A stretch of DNA of 64,000 nt from Typha latifolia (GCA_019914945.1 CM034099.1:4774001-4838000), one strand, 5' to 3'. Counted from the stretch's first letter, positions 48,464 to 61,503 are shown. Made by a program: numbers and translations. Notes: generated by a model not told the origin, from the letters alone.

Positions 48464-51400
48464 TCATGATCTAGAAAAGTCATCAAGAATTCCTGACATC
48501 ATTCTTTTGATCTGTAAGAGAAGCATACAGAAATGAGAATTAATCGCCAAGCTCATTAAATCATGATGGAGTAGGAAAATATTTATGTTAAGAAGCTAGT
48601 GATTGTAAATTGAAAAGGACCATATCATTTACCTGCTTTGAAGATAGACCTAAGTCTTTAAGATCATCTACCTGAAGGACAAGAAGCCATCTTAATGTAT
48701 CTATAATGAACAATAGAAATAAAACGAGAAGGCGATTCTGGCTTAAAATAGGATGCTTACTTCTTTGAAGGGCTCTGGCGTTTCTTCACGGAGCTGAAGT
48801 ATGTAGGTAGCTCTCTTATCTCCTATTCCCTGCACATGGAACAGAAAAATGATAAGCAACAAAAGATATTTGGAGAAGCAAATAAAATTTGTGGTTTTAA
48901 GTTTTTAACTAACCTTTAATCCTTTAAGTTCCTCCCTGTAATTAAATAAAGAAATAATGAATGAGATTAAAAAAATAAATACCAGAATGACAAGAGGTCA
49001 TAACTGAAATCAACTGAAAGCAATCAATTTTGTAATGCATATAATTTCATCTGGTTCAGGATTCTTTTCATGTATAATAATATTACCATCACTGTCAAAC
49101 CCTTTAGCTTCTATTAATCAAGTTGTCCCGACAGAAAATTGACATAGAAGCAGTACAAAAATATGTCTCCATTTATAATGTCTTATGAGCTGAAATGGTA
49201 GAAGAGAATGCAGAAGGATCACTCTCTAAATATCTTTCTCCTGTTGTTCTTTTGGTCAATAGTTAAAAAGCGAACTGGGAATCTACGATAAGTTAGGGAG
49301 CCATCATAGATAAAGTTATGCACCATTAATTACTCCAAGGTGAAGGTCAACTTTACCAATTACATTATCCAAATTCAAGTTTCAACAAATCCCTAACCTA
49401 GAATTTCAAAGATGGCAACTACACAATACTACTAAATGCATGAGATATTGTGATGGGTCTAAGAAACGGACTTGATTTAAATGTATGAAATTTTTTATAT
49501 TTTAAATAACATATGGGTCAAGATTCAAACTCAAGACGTCTAGGGAATGGGTTACCTACTCCTAATGGTCAAAGTGAGTCGGATACTATGTTAACTTACC
49601 AATTGTCCTAAAAACTTAACTGTTAGAAAATGGAGGTTTTAATATTCTATGTTTAGCATGAATTACCTCTACTAGATTGTGGTACATCTAAAACGTCCAT
49701 TGACAAAGTGAATGCATACCATTCCAGGTTTTGTTGCATGTCCTTTAAAGTTTAAGCAACATCTAATAAGCATATTTGATTTCTAGACCTTCATTTTAAG
49801 CTTCTTCAATAAGGTGAAGGATACTATTACTTACTTGTTAGCACTATTCAGAAAAGCCAAGCAATCTTGTACCAAAGATCTCTGTGGAGCATAAAACTAC
49901 AATTGATCAGCTTATCTAGAACTGCACAACCGAATGGTCAGATAAAGAAAAAGACAATTCAGAGAGGTAACCTTCAGCCCTGTGCTACGGGTTATGAGTA
50001 AATCTTGTGGAGTATCGGCACACTGGAACTTTGAGTTGCTATCTAGTCTCTGATTGAAAGGTATGCTGGGAGTTTTTGGGTCCATCAAATCTGAATTTTG
50101 TTTAACACACAAAGCATCTGCTTTTGGTGTTCCAATATTAATTTGTTGAGTGCTCAGAAGCTTCAATGCATTTGATATCTCTTTTAATTTGTCACTTAAT
50201 TTCGGGGAAGATTCCTGAGCACTGACAGGATTATTCTCTCTTAAGGAGTCATCTGTAACATGAAAAGAAAATAGAAGTTATAGGAAATTTTATAGCTGCA
50301 CATGTAAAAGAAAATATGTCCATTTATCTTGTACCATATGCACCATCAACTAGCTTTGCACCTAGATCAGCAGCTTGAAGATCATCCTGCTCATCTTTAG
50401 TACATATATCCTTCAAAGGAAAAGGAAAAAATAATACAAATATGCACATCAATATATGGAATGACACACATATATATATAACCAAATATTGTATAACAGC
50501 TAACTAACCAATTCTGGCGTAATGGGCAGTACAACATGATCAGTATTATCAGCTTCAGGGCCTCCCTGCACACTCTGTTAGAAAAAGTAATAGATGATAA
50601 ATTTTTAAAATACATGAGACTTAATTTTCTTTAATAACAGAGGTATAAAATAGGAAAGACATTAGATACCTACCTCATCTGTTAGGGGAACTTCAATTTC
50701 TTTATTATCCATCAAGTTATTGTCCTATAGAAAATAATGGTAAGGTCAGTTTGTTCCTATAGAAATTGAAACTCAGAGAAAAGAATCACATGGAATTTTT
50801 GTGAACAGGACTCATATTCAAATAAGGCAAGAAATTTATAAAGTCAAACCGACGTTTGACTGAAACAAACATATATGCAAATTGAAAGCTGAGGTAGTTT
50901 AATACCTTCAAGGAGATGGTGCTAGAACTAAACAACTTCCTGTAATATAGCAGCATCAATAAATACTTAGATCAATATATGTTAAAAGTAAAAACTACAG
51001 ATCTCACAAATGACAAAACATACCTTCCACTGATATTAGATGAAGTATCATTTGGTTTCTTCTTAATTGAGTTCATAAACGAGGCTCTGGGTGTAGCTGT
51101 AGTAGAAGTCCCAGATGGTTGAGGCCTATAGGTGAAAAGGTTAGAATGCATGAAAAAACGAAAAGGTTAGAACACATGAAAAAAGAAACTACAGTTGGTC
51201 ATTCTGAAGGGTTAAATTCTAGCATGTCTAGATTAAAATTACACAACCTTCTCTTCGGCAGAAATGGAGTTTCATTTCCCTTCTTAACACTGGTCACAAG
51301 TTGTAATTGTTCACCTTTCTGTAATGATGCATTTAGTGCACCTATTGCTCCGTTAAAAGGAGAACATGATGAGATAGACCTAGGAACACTCCTGTTATTC

Positions 51401-52983
51401 TTGGTCGAGCATAGTTGACATGACCGAGAAGCCAATCTAACAGCATAGAGAGTATCTTGACACAGAGTAGGGTTCTACATCAAGTAATCAACTTTTGGTT
51501 AGTTATAAATTAATGCAGAATATAAAATATGTGATATATATATATATAAAGAGTCTTACCAGACAAGTTATCAATACAGCCCTACTTGTTTTGCATATGA
51601 AATCTTGCAACAAACGGGTCAATTTGCTTTCTCGATAGGGCACATATGCCTCACTGCTATTGAGTGCATATACTACATTTATCAAGGCATAAAGTGACTT
51701 ATTTACTTTAGAACCTTCAACTAGATGTGGTTTGTCATTGTTCTTTGGTTTGCTATCTTCATAACCTGATAAGGAAATGCATCAGATAACATAATAAGAA
51801 GATGAATTAAGCTACACGGAGAGCAAACAAACTCAAAATGCATAGTAGTAGAGTAGCAGTACCTGCCAAGTCCATAAAAACCATCTTTCCAATAAGAGAA
51901 TTGTTGGATTCCTCATCAACACGAGAAACATATATAATCAAACCCCTATGGCCCCTAGTTCCAACTTCATTTGGAACCTTTTGTGAAGGCTTCCGTTGGT
52001 TAGGTTCAGGAAAATAAAAGCTCTTGAACTCAGATATAGAATCTACAGTGACCTGAAGACATGTGTCAGCAAATATTTGACTCACAAATCACAACTACTC
52101 GGCATATCAACTACTTAAGCAATTAAAACAATTTCACTATCACCTGAGACAGGCCCTTAAGCTGAATTTTTCGTCCTGCATCCTCAAGAACAAGCACCTC
52201 TCGTTTATTAGGTTGCAAGATATCATAGATGTGATCTTGGCAAATTTCAAAGCATGATACAGCCACTGATCCATTGATTTCCTTCGCCAACTCTATGATC
52301 TCTGAGATTGCCATAGGAGCTAAGCCAGGGGTTTCTTCAGAACCCTAAACTTTGTGAAATTAATCAGAGACCATGAAAGAGATATTAACAGGAAGACAAC
52401 ATGAATAATCTCAAATACTTAAATTTTAAGAGGGAATCAAATGCTCCACCTGAACAATTTGCGTTTTCCCACTCCCCCGTGCGCCATAAGCAATAACACA
52501 TGCATTAGATCCTTGAAACAACCCCTGAATCAAAGGTCTAACTTCTTTCGAGAAAATCTCACTGGCACCCTCATCTTGCTCATAGCACCAATCTAGCTTG
52601 TAAGAATCCTTGCGACTGCTCCAAGAGCATTAAAAGAAAATTCAATCATAATATCAAGCCCTTATTAAAATTTAACATGGTATTCCTCAATTGTAAACTC
52701 AGAAATGCATCAAATCAATTTGAACCCTAGAAACTAAGACTTAATTGGGTCAAAAGGAAATCAGATTGACTTGAAGAATGACGAACCCGTTAGATTGATC
52801 TCCAAAGGCGACCGAAGCGTGACCGCCTTCAGATCTGGTGATGGAGACTTGACAGCAATTGGAAGATTCTTTATTGGAATGATCTGCCATCTCCAAATCG
52901 TAGAAAGGCCGGATCTTTCCAACCACACGAACTCCTCGATTGGACTGAGAACGAGATCTCGAACCAGACGTTGAAGAATCCAT
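48464..52983 (-). CDS. KIN10: KIN-10-type kinesin with helix-hairpin-helix-like tail
   Basis: Seventeen exons from high to low: 52983-52787, 52618-52450, 52344-52144, 52052-51863, 51765-51560, 51474-51248, 51125-51024, 50939-50906, 50724-50674, 50565-50509, 50410-50335, 50252-49972, 49881-49835, 48935-48914, 48829-48761, 48671-48633, 48511-48464. They sum to 671 residues. An N-terminal motor starts with VRVVGKIRPF and has P-loop GARGSGKT at 111-118, switch II DLAGYE at about 250, and the ESKLTRLLQD helix. The switch I position reads VGTRGHRG instead of the usual SSRSH. The C-terminus carries LGIGDKRATYILQLREETPE and VDDLKDLGLSSKQ-like sequence, resembling the (HhH)2/ComEA-like end of NOD/KID-type kinesins that bind chromatin. 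Plant KIN-10 members (KIN10A/PAKRP2, KIN10B, KIN10C) share this layout. Best guess is KIN10C. A role on spindle or chromosomes is inferred, not shown. Confidence 0.85.
49490..49640. repeat. Possible dispersed-repeat fragment in kinesin intron 13
   Basis: Contains GGGTCAAGATTCAAACTCAAG, then CGGATACTATGTTAACTTACCAATTGTCCTAAAAACTTAACTGTTAG. Phrases of this type recur in many plant introns and intergenic regions. Ends and duplications are not identifiable here. Confidence 0.35.
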
Positions 52984-54031
52984 AGTTCTACCACTTGTGA
53001 TCCCGATAAGAAATTGGAGAAATTCGAAGAATAGGTGATGAAGAGAGGGGAAGCTGAGGTGAGAAAGTAGCCGTTAAGTGGGGGCTTAGGATTTAAGCGG
53101 GATAAGTTCTGGTGTCCTCCGAACCGGTTAATCTATGTAAAATGGACTAATGGAGCAATGTGAGGATCTGTATGATAGTACTATGCTTATAGCGACTTGG
53201 TGGCCTTTAAGTAGATCCGGAGGCACATTACATCTTCTCCTGCGTTCAAATTTTGGCTCCGCTCCGCCCTTCTACGTCTCGACAGCTGTCAAGTTTCTAT
53301 TGCTTAGGCTAGAGTGCGCCGGCGGCAATGGTTCCACCGTCCGCGTGCAAACGAATGCGAATCTCTAGGCACTGCGAACGGTCTAAAAATCCCTCAGCCC
53401 AATTGGACTATTGACATTTTACACCGAAGCTTTTCCAACATTGATGGAAGTTTCATTGCTAATATTTTAGCATGGAATCTACTTGATTTTACTTCATCCA
53501 ACTGTGGAGATGCACTATAAATTACGAGATATATATACTTGGGATCAAGGGATGCAAACTTATTATTCGATTGGGTACCATTTTTAGGCTTGTAAAATAA
53601 CATAGTCGAGATAATTTGTAGCAATCTATCTATATACCTGGATTGCAAGCTGAATTGCTCCAATATAAGTAGCCGCATTCACATTTACCATAATAAAAAC
53701 TTGTTCCCAATGCAAGACCATTTAAATAACAGCAGAGAATCTCCATAATAATCCAGCACTCTCAAAAAATGGTTCAATAAACCAATAGAAGCAGCTCCCT
53801 CACTACAATGTGCCTTGTGAAAAACTGAGTCCTGAAAGCTAATTTCTGACTGAACTTATGGTTTTACATGCTCTCTAAGTAGAAAATTGTTCCTTGGAAT
53901 TATTATTTAATTGCGGATAAATAGAAAAGCCGAATGGAAGGTCCACTTGCATACTTGGCACACTTATGGATGTTAATACACCAATGGTTACTGACAATAG
54001 GACAAGATCTTCGTTTGATGTTGATATTTCC
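52984..54031. other. Kinesin promoter and DHAD 3' flank
   Basis: About 1 kb between two genes on the same strand. A GC-richer part at 53000-53400 is the presumed kinesin promoter or leader and the rest is the DHAD 3' UTR side. Short + frames at 53150-53368 and 53314-53520 show no family resemblance. Confidence 0.5.
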
Positions 54032-57000
54032 TTATTCATCTGTTACACACCCTCTTGAAGCAGGCTGCACATTCTTGATGTACTGTAACCAAAAGATAAG
54101 TGTTCAGAAAAAGGAAGACATACAGAAATGATTAGTTCATAAAAACGCAGCATACCTTATACAGCACTCCTTGTTTGGCCTTATAAGCTGGCGGACTCCA
54201 TTTCTTCCTCCTCTCTTCCAGCTCCTGCTCGGTCAATTCGACGTCCATTCTTTTCTTTAGGATGTCAATGGTTATTACATCACCATTTTGGATAAGACCA
54301 ATTGGGCCACCTTCCTGGAAACATGATCATTATAAGAACCCATTCCACTATTATGGAAAATAAGTATGAACAACTCAAGTAGAAACTCTTGTTTTCTTTG
54401 ATTTCTTGGCTGACATATCAATAACATGTTTCAAGTGAAAACAAATTGATATCCGAAAGGGAGGAAATGAATGTGTTGCAAAATTAATCCTACTACGACA
54501 ACCAAATCTGCTAACACCAGATTTCAGCTAAAAAGCTAGCATGTTCAATACAAGGTCGATAATAAACAGTTAGGAGGATGGGAGTACCTGTGCTTCAGGG
54601 CATATATGGCCTACAACATATCCATGTGAACCTCCTGAGAATCTACCATCAGTCAGCAGGGCACATTCCTATACATGGTGTTTCAAGCTAATTAAAAAGA
54701 TTGAAAAGTAAAGGAGACAGACTCTGATGAAAAAAAGGATTCAAGCAAAATAATTTTAGGGGAAAACTATTAAAAAAGAATCAGTAAAGGTTGTGCGAAC
54801 CAACAAAATGGCAGATATAAGAGCATCTAAATAAATGTATAAATAGCACAGCCAACAAAAATGTCGTTTACAAAGGTACCTTCCCAAGACCAGCACCCAT
54901 TATCGCGCTGGTAGGTGTCAGCATTTCAGGCATGCCTGGTCCACCCTTTGGTCCCTCTCCTCGAATAACGACCACCTTGCCCTGGGATAAATGTGGTTTA
55001 ACTCATCAGAAATTGTGTGTTAGTTCCCTCCAATAGCACATGAAGATGATATATGTATTATGAAATATATGCATATATTAAAGAAAGGGGGGGTCTGAGA
55101 GTCTTAGATGATGCATTATGAAATATGCACCAGGATATCAGCGATGGCTTTCAGATAATTCCTCAGTAAAGTAGCAACAAAACAGAACTAGTGCTACATA
55201 ACAACTAGATTTATCAGATGCAGATATGTTTAAGTTCCAAAGTACAGTAATAATGCTTGGATTCCTAATTCAAGACATTAAGTAAATTATTAGAGATTGA
55301 GTTGATGTTCTAAATCTGGTGCCAGTTAGTTGAAATTTTCATAAAGAAATCTAAGCAGTAAACAAATGCCATTGCACCTTAAAATTCATAGGATTTTCTG
55401 AAATTGCCGCAATCATCAATTCCTCACCATCAAAAACAAGTGCTGGACCTGTCAAGTAGTATTATTACCAAAATTAATTAAGAAAGATTTAGAATAATGA
55501 AATGAATCAAAAGAGAAGGCAAGTACCAGAGAAAAATAATCCTTCTTTGCCAGTTATTTTTGCAACAGAACCCTCTGGAGCAAGATTTCCATAAAGTATC
55601 TGAATATGTCCTGTTGATTTAATAGGGTTCTCCAATGGGCGTATTACTTGCTGTAGAAGTATGAGAAAAGCATAATATCTCAGACTGATTGTCTAGCAGG
55701 TAAAAGCAAAAAATCTCTAAACTGAGCTTCCAATTCCACCTGTCCTTCAGCTAAAGGGGAAAAAGTTTTTGCATTTTCTTCCAGAGTTTTCCCTGTGACT
55801 GAAATATGGAAGCGTGTTACTACAAAAGGACACTCTCTCACTCATCGAGATATAATACAGCACATACCAGTCATACAATTCCCATCCAAAAAGCCTTCCT
55901 CCAAGAGGTACCGAATAACTGCGGGCGTTCCTCCAATCTGTGTGCATTAACATTAGACAGATAGCATAGAACATTCAGCAAGTACCATAAAAATAGCAAT
56001 GGTATGACAGCCTAAAATAAAGAATTCTATCTGAGGTCATTTGAGATGTACCTTGTGTAAATCCTCCATAACATACTTGCCACTAGGCTTGAGATCCGCA
56101 AGGAAAGGGACCTTATCACTAACCTTCTGAAAATCATCAAGAGTCAAGTGCAAGCCTACAGACCTACAAAAATGAAATATCAAAAAGCACGCAGATCACC
56201 GGGTCTAGGACAGATGACTAGCAGCCTACCCACCTAGCTATAGCAATCAAATGCATAACAGCATTAGTAGAACCACCTAGGGCCATAACAATAACCATCG
56301 CGTTCCGTAATGATTTATCAGTGATGATGTCTCGAGGCTTCAGATCCATCTTTAACAATTCCAGAAGATACTTTCCAGCTAGACGGCATTCATCTAACTT
56401 TAGTGGGTCTTCAGCTGGTGTTGAAGAGCTTTCACGATACATAAAATATGTACAAAAACGAGACCAGGGGACAGTGAGACCAACAAGGACCATTATAAAC
56501 CAGCCAACAAGAAGATTGAAGTAAAATTAATGAAGATCTCTTAACATGTGAATCACAGGGGTCAAGACCCATACCTGTAAGGAAGTGTCATGCCCATTGT
56601 CTCAATAGCAGATGCCATGGTGTTTGCTGTATACATGCCACCACAAGCTCCTGCTCCAGGGCATGAATTGCGCACAACATTCAGCCTTTGGTCATCACTG
56701 ATTGATCCGCTAACATATTCCCCATAGCACTAGACTCAGTAACAATAGAAATTCAAAGGGCAGTCAGCATATAGGTTTCATATGCGAGATGCCAAGGGTA
56801 TGATCATTTTAAACACGAACAATTCAGCAAATACTAAGCCTCTGTGAAGATAGTGAGGCAACAACAAATTCTAGCGTGTGTATATATATATATATACCTG
56901 AAATGCAGATATTATATCATATGAATTGCCCTGGAAGTGGCCAGGCTGTATGAAAAATGAAATATATTAGTAAACCATCACCATTCTCCACAAAAGAAGA

Positions 57001-58034
57001 CCATTTGAAGAATTAAATTAAGAATCTACACCATCATGCAACAAGTGCTACAACAAAATTATATATATTTAGAAAACCTTTTATCATCAGTAGTCTACAA
57101 CATGAGAATTTAATGTTATATTCAAAAGGAAGCATGATGGTGCCGATTAAAATTATCAGTCATAGTTGGCAACAATGTCTAGGAGAAAAGGATAGCTATG
57201 CTAACTTCTTTCATTTTCTATAAATCCTATATCACTTCAAACTTCATTTCCTTCGCCCAACTAGCTAAAAGCAGGGTATAAAAAAAGTTCAAAATATCAA
57301 GATCGGAATTGGCTGCCAAAAAAATAATACATATCGGCTGTCAGTCTCGAATTATTTTTTAATTATATAAAATTATTAAAAAAATACAAAAAATCTAAAT
57401 TCTTTTAAAAAATGACAGAAAAATATAAATTATAAATTACTAATAAAAAAACTCACTCTCACTCTCATTTCCTTCGCCCAACTAGCTAAAAACTAGGAAA
57501 TAAAAATAAGGTTAAAAATATCGAGATTAGGATTAGCCGCTCAAATATGATACATATTGGTCGTATCAATCGCCAGTATTGGATTTCGATATCGAACTAT
57601 GTTTTAATTCTATAAAGTTATATTAAAAAATTAAAATAAAATCCTAATTCTTCTAAAAATGACATAAAAATAAAAAATATGAATTGTTATTTCAGAAAAA
57701 AAAAAACTCACTCTTTCTCTCTCTCTATGTTGCTGCAGCAATTGAAGGGTTGCTGCAGCAAATGAGAACGGAGAAAGAGAGAGAATGCGTACGAGAGGGA
57801 TAGAATGATAGAGGAAGAGGGAGAGAAAGAGGGAGCACATCGGAGAGAGAGAGAGAGAGAGAGAGATCACTGGACAGAAGATGGTCATATGAGAGAGAGA
57901 TGAAAGACGAGTGATCATTCAGCTGATCCACGCCTGATTTTGCCCAATTTCTGCCAATCCAATCGATCCCCAACCAAAACCGGTCTTTTGATTGGGATTG
58001 GTGTTGCATCAGGATCAGTCAAAACTGGAATCCT

Positions 58035-58099
<65 letters not shown>

Positions 58100-59401
58100 T
58101 CCTAAAAGGTCACAGCAAATGCATCCAAGAAATTCATACAGTAATATAGCTTGCAAATATAGTGGCAATGGAGTCAAGGAATAAATGAAGTTTGGCAAAT
58201 AGAAGTTACAAAGATAAAGTTGGTACACCACAAAAAAGGATTTATGACCAGAACATGTCATACCGAAGCAGGAGAGAATATAAGTGATGGTTCAATGAAC
58301 TGACACTTCTGCCTTCAGAAGAGCTTGCCAAAATAATGTAAACATTTAAAAGAATAATTTTATTAAGGATTAAATATTACAGCGCGAATGGCATTCTAGT
58401 GCACGGGCTCCTACATCTCTAGAAGGCTATTTAGATAAAAGGGCTAACTTAACAGTATGAAAACAAAAATCAAATCTTCTGGAATTTCTGCAAGTATAAG
58501 AGAAAACTAATTACAACAGAACGCAAGAAGAATGCATTACCTTAATAGTCCCACCATAGATCATGAGACTTGGTCTGTTAAGTCTTCCCATTGCCATAAT
58601 TGTACCTGGCATCTATATGTATGGTGTCATTAGCTTTAGAATAGAATGATCGTCTAGGAAATGAGGTATCAGTGCCCAAACTATAGACTATAATGCAAGA
58701 TAACTCCTTTTCCGATTACAGTAGGAGCAGAAATTCAAAACAAGAAAGTACTCCAAACACACCGAAGATAAGGATAAAAATCAGAACTTTATTATATAAA
58801 AAAAAATCAGCATAAATTCCTACGGTAGGTAGAGAAAGCTCACGTTTTTATCACATCCGGGGATCGATATATTAGCATCGTACCACTGCGCGGACATTAC
58901 GGTCTCAATACTATCAGCAATCAAATCCCTCGACTGAAGGCTATAGCACATTCCTCTCGTACCCATCGAGATGGCATCGCTGACCCCAATAGTATTGAAC
59001 CGGAAACCAACCATGCCGGCCTCGCGCACGCCCTCCCTCACGGCCTCGGCAAGGCTGAGGAGGTGCATGTTGCACGTGTTTCCTTCGTACCACACCGAAG
59101 ATATCCCGACCTGGGGCTTCCCCATGTCCTCATCGGAGAGCCCGACGCCGTAGAGGATGGCCTGGGAGCCACCTTGGGATTTGGGCTCCGTTATGCGGGA
59201 GCTGTAGAGGTTGAGCTTGCGAGGTGTCGGGGGGACCGTCGGGGTCGCCGGCGCCGGAGGAGGGGGTGTCTCGACGAGCTGATTACTGTCCGTGGAGGCA
59301 GCGGCGCGGAGGGGGAAATGACTGCGGCGGGTGGTTAGGGTTTTGAAGGTGGTGGGAGGAAAGGCGTTGTGGTACGGGGTGGATAGAGCTAGGGTTTGCA
59401 T
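54032..59401 (-). CDS. DHAD: Dihydroxy-acid dehydratase, plastid (branched-chain amino acid synthesis)
   Basis: Fourteen exons from high to low: 59401-58844, 58612-58541, 56945-56898, 56729-56575, 56428-56234, 56163-56052, 55937-55868, 55792-55740, 55650-55527, 55448-55378, 54981-54880, 54668-54588, 54314-54156, 54082-54032. They total 616 residues, near the usual plant length. The first 35 or so residues ([19 protein letters not shown], rich in Ser/Thr, ending near LRAAAS) look like a chloroplast transit peptide. Cysteines for the iron-sulfur cluster are Cys110 (EGNTCNMH), Cys183 (ISIPGCDKN) and Cys255 ([18 protein letters not shown]). [42 protein letters not shown] and [16 protein letters not shown] are family signatures. 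The enzyme converts dihydroxy-isovalerate and dihydroxy-methylvalerate to the keto acids for valine, leucine and isoleucine. Intron 2 (56946-58540) is 1.6 kb and holds a tandem duplication and GA tracts. Confidence 0.96.
57245..57700. repeat. Two tandem copies of a 221-bp unit in DHAD intron 2
   Basis: Both units begin CATTTCCTTCGCCCAACTAG, at 57245 and 57466. They continue in parallel through ATCRAGATYRGRATTRGCYG, ATACATATYGGYYG and CTAAATTCTTTTAAAAAATGACA-like sequence, and end near AAAAACTCACTCT. Identity is perhaps 75-80 percent by eye, so the duplication is not recent. Confidence 0.85.
58037..58094. repeat. (GA)29 microsatellite in DHAD intron 2
   Basis: 58 bases of uninterrupted alternating GA. 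A second, shorter GA tract lies at 57843-57866 in the same intron. Confidence 0.97.
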
Positions 59402-60004
59402 GGCGGCGACGGCGGAGGAGAAGGTGGTGGAGCAGGGAGAAGTAGGGTTTTGCTACTAGGGTTGTGGAAGTTGCGGAATTTGGGTGGGAGAGGGGAGCAG
59501 TGGAAAAGGCGTTGATACTCACGTGAATATTCGGGTGGAGACAAAATCTTCTCTCGTTGCTTTGCGACAAAAAAATAAAGGCGAGTTTTTTACCATTCTA
59601 ATTCTGTACAACAAATAACTTAGCTAACTAAGTGAGTTTTAAGTAGAGTTTAATCCATATGCATGCCACGTCTCTAAGAATATATATCACTAATACGAGT
59701 ACAATCTTAGGTTTGCATGCATACTTTTATGAGTCAATAACTCGCAAAGGGTATTGACTATTGATCCGTGTGTGAACTTCTTTTCTCTTTTCAAAATTTA
59801 TTTTATTGAATACCTACTCATGTTTCACCTTTTTATTATAGTTTATATCCTATGACAGGTATATTTATCATTGTATACCTACAGTAGCTTTTGGGTTATT
59901 TGCACCAAAACTTACTTGTTTTTCGATTTGGCTGTCAAGTATTATTTCTCTTGCACTTGAAATTTTTTTTTCACTTTTCTTCTAACTTTGCCTTTTTGGT
60001 TATT

Positions 60005-60035
60005 TAGTGTCTCGTTAAATATTGACGAGACACTA
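60005..60035. repeat. Perfect 11-bp inverted repeat with 9-bp loop
   Basis: Arms TAGTGTCTCGT (60005-60015) and ACGAGACACTA (60025-60035) are exactly complementary. The loop is TAAATATTG. It sits at the left edge of an AT-rich repetitive section. Confidence 0.9.
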
Positions 60036-60241
60036 TAAAAAAGATGGAGAGATTCTTTTTCGTCTTCTGCTACTTGTAATTATTATTATTATTCTTCCTC
60101 TTCTCCTTCTTCATCATCATCTTCTATTGCTCATTTTTTTAATTTTTTTATATAAGTCTCTAATTATTTTTTAATCGCTCTCTAATCTCTAATCTTCTTC
60201 TTATACAAGTCTCTAATTATTTTTTTACTTCGCTATTAAAG

Positions 60242-60890
60242 TTGTTAAACTATAACAAAATAGGTATAAAAAAAATAAAAGTTGTTAAAAGACAATAAAA
60301 TATAATTCTCACCACTATCTCTCATTAATCTCTTATTTTATTAATAAAAAGTGTTTATAGAAATTTATATGTAAAAAATAATAATAATTAATAAAGACTT
60401 GTATAGAAAGCATACAAAAAAAAAAACAAAAGTTGTTATTATATATGCAAAAATTGTTAAAATACAACAAAATGTGTATAGAAAAAAAATAAAAGTTATT
60501 AAAAGATAATGAAATATAAATTCTCACGACTATCTCTAATTAATCTATTACTTTATTAATTAAATAGTGATTATAGATACTTGTATAGAAAAAAAAATTA
60601 ATAAAGACTTGTATAGAAAAAACAACGAAAATTATTATTATATTTATGAAAATTATTATATATTTATAAAAGTTATTAATATGTTTCTTCTTATTATTAT
60701 TTTCTGCTATTGCAATTTCTTCTTAATTTACTTTAGCACTGAAGTTATTAAAAGACGATAAGATATGTGTAGAAGAAAAAAAATAAAAATTATTAAAAGA
60801 CGACGAAATATAAATTTTCACCACTATCTCTGATTAATGTCTTACTTTATTAATTAAATAGCAATTAAAATTTAAGGGATTAGACACTAA
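60242..60890. repeat. AT-rich repeated unit, three diverged copies
   Basis: Copies begin near 60244, 60459 and 60742. Each has RTATARAAAAAAAATAAAARTT, then TTAAAAGAYRAYRAAATATAA and TTCTCACCACTATCTCTAATTAATCT followed by TACTTTATTAATTAAATAG-like sequence. The second copy also carries an internal doublet of AATAAAGACTTGTATAGAAA. Spacing is about 215 and 285 bases. Confidence 0.75.
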
Positions 60891-61081
60891 ACAATTGCAA
60901 CAGGAGTATGAACCGATTCAAATGAATAGTAAATGGATATAGGTGCCACAAAAATTCAGTTTAAACAAAAGAATTCATGTGACTTCATATTGGGAGCTCA
61001 AATGGTGAAATATTATGCCTTATTAGTCAAAAATACTCACAGTACACTAACATATATTTGTAGACAAATTGAGAAAGGAGA

Positions 61082-61428
61082 ATGATTGAGCTGGAGCTTC
61101 TTGAAGGCGACACTGACCCAATCCAACGCACCGAGGTGATCGAGAACACGCACAAAGGGTCCCTCACGGTCGCAGCAGCACTCGGTGTCCTCACTGAGCT
61201 CGGCCAAGACGACGCCAAGGGCACAACGGCGCCGCAGCTCGCTCTGCTCTCGCCCTCCTCGTCCTTCTTCCCCGCTGCCATCGCACTTTCCTCTCGGGCC
61301 CCAACTACCATGCTGGCCCTCCTCCAATCACCACAGACCTCGAACTTAGCCTAGATAGAGACGATGAATGCGGCGGAGGAGGAGCTCTCACACAAGCGCT
61401 TGATATCGGAGAGAAACTCAACATTGGC

Positions 61429-61431
<3 letters not shown>
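61082..61431. other. GC-rich island with open frames on both strands, possible gene fragment
   Basis: A GC-rich stretch of about 350 bases inside strongly AT-rich DNA. On the + strand 61082-61354 is open for 90 residues; on the - strand 61327-61037 is open for 96. The minus-strand translation includes LRRRCALGVVLAELSEDTEC and VLDHLGALDWVSVAF, which look protein-like, perhaps helical-repeat-like. I cannot assign either frame to a family. It could be a captured or retroposed gene fragment, or a decayed exon. Confidence 0.35.

Positions 61432-61500
<69 letters not shown>
61432..61500. repeat. (GA)n microsatellite, 69 bases
   Basis: Uninterrupted GA alternation, the longest simple repeat in the window. 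A GGA/GGAGGA run follows it and the GC-rich island precedes it. Confidence 0.97.

Positions 61501-61503
<3 letters not shown>

Noticed and set aside
57631..58261. Overlapping frames rich in Ser-Leu in DHAD intron 2
   Set aside because: Produced by GA/CT microsatellites within a well-supported intron.
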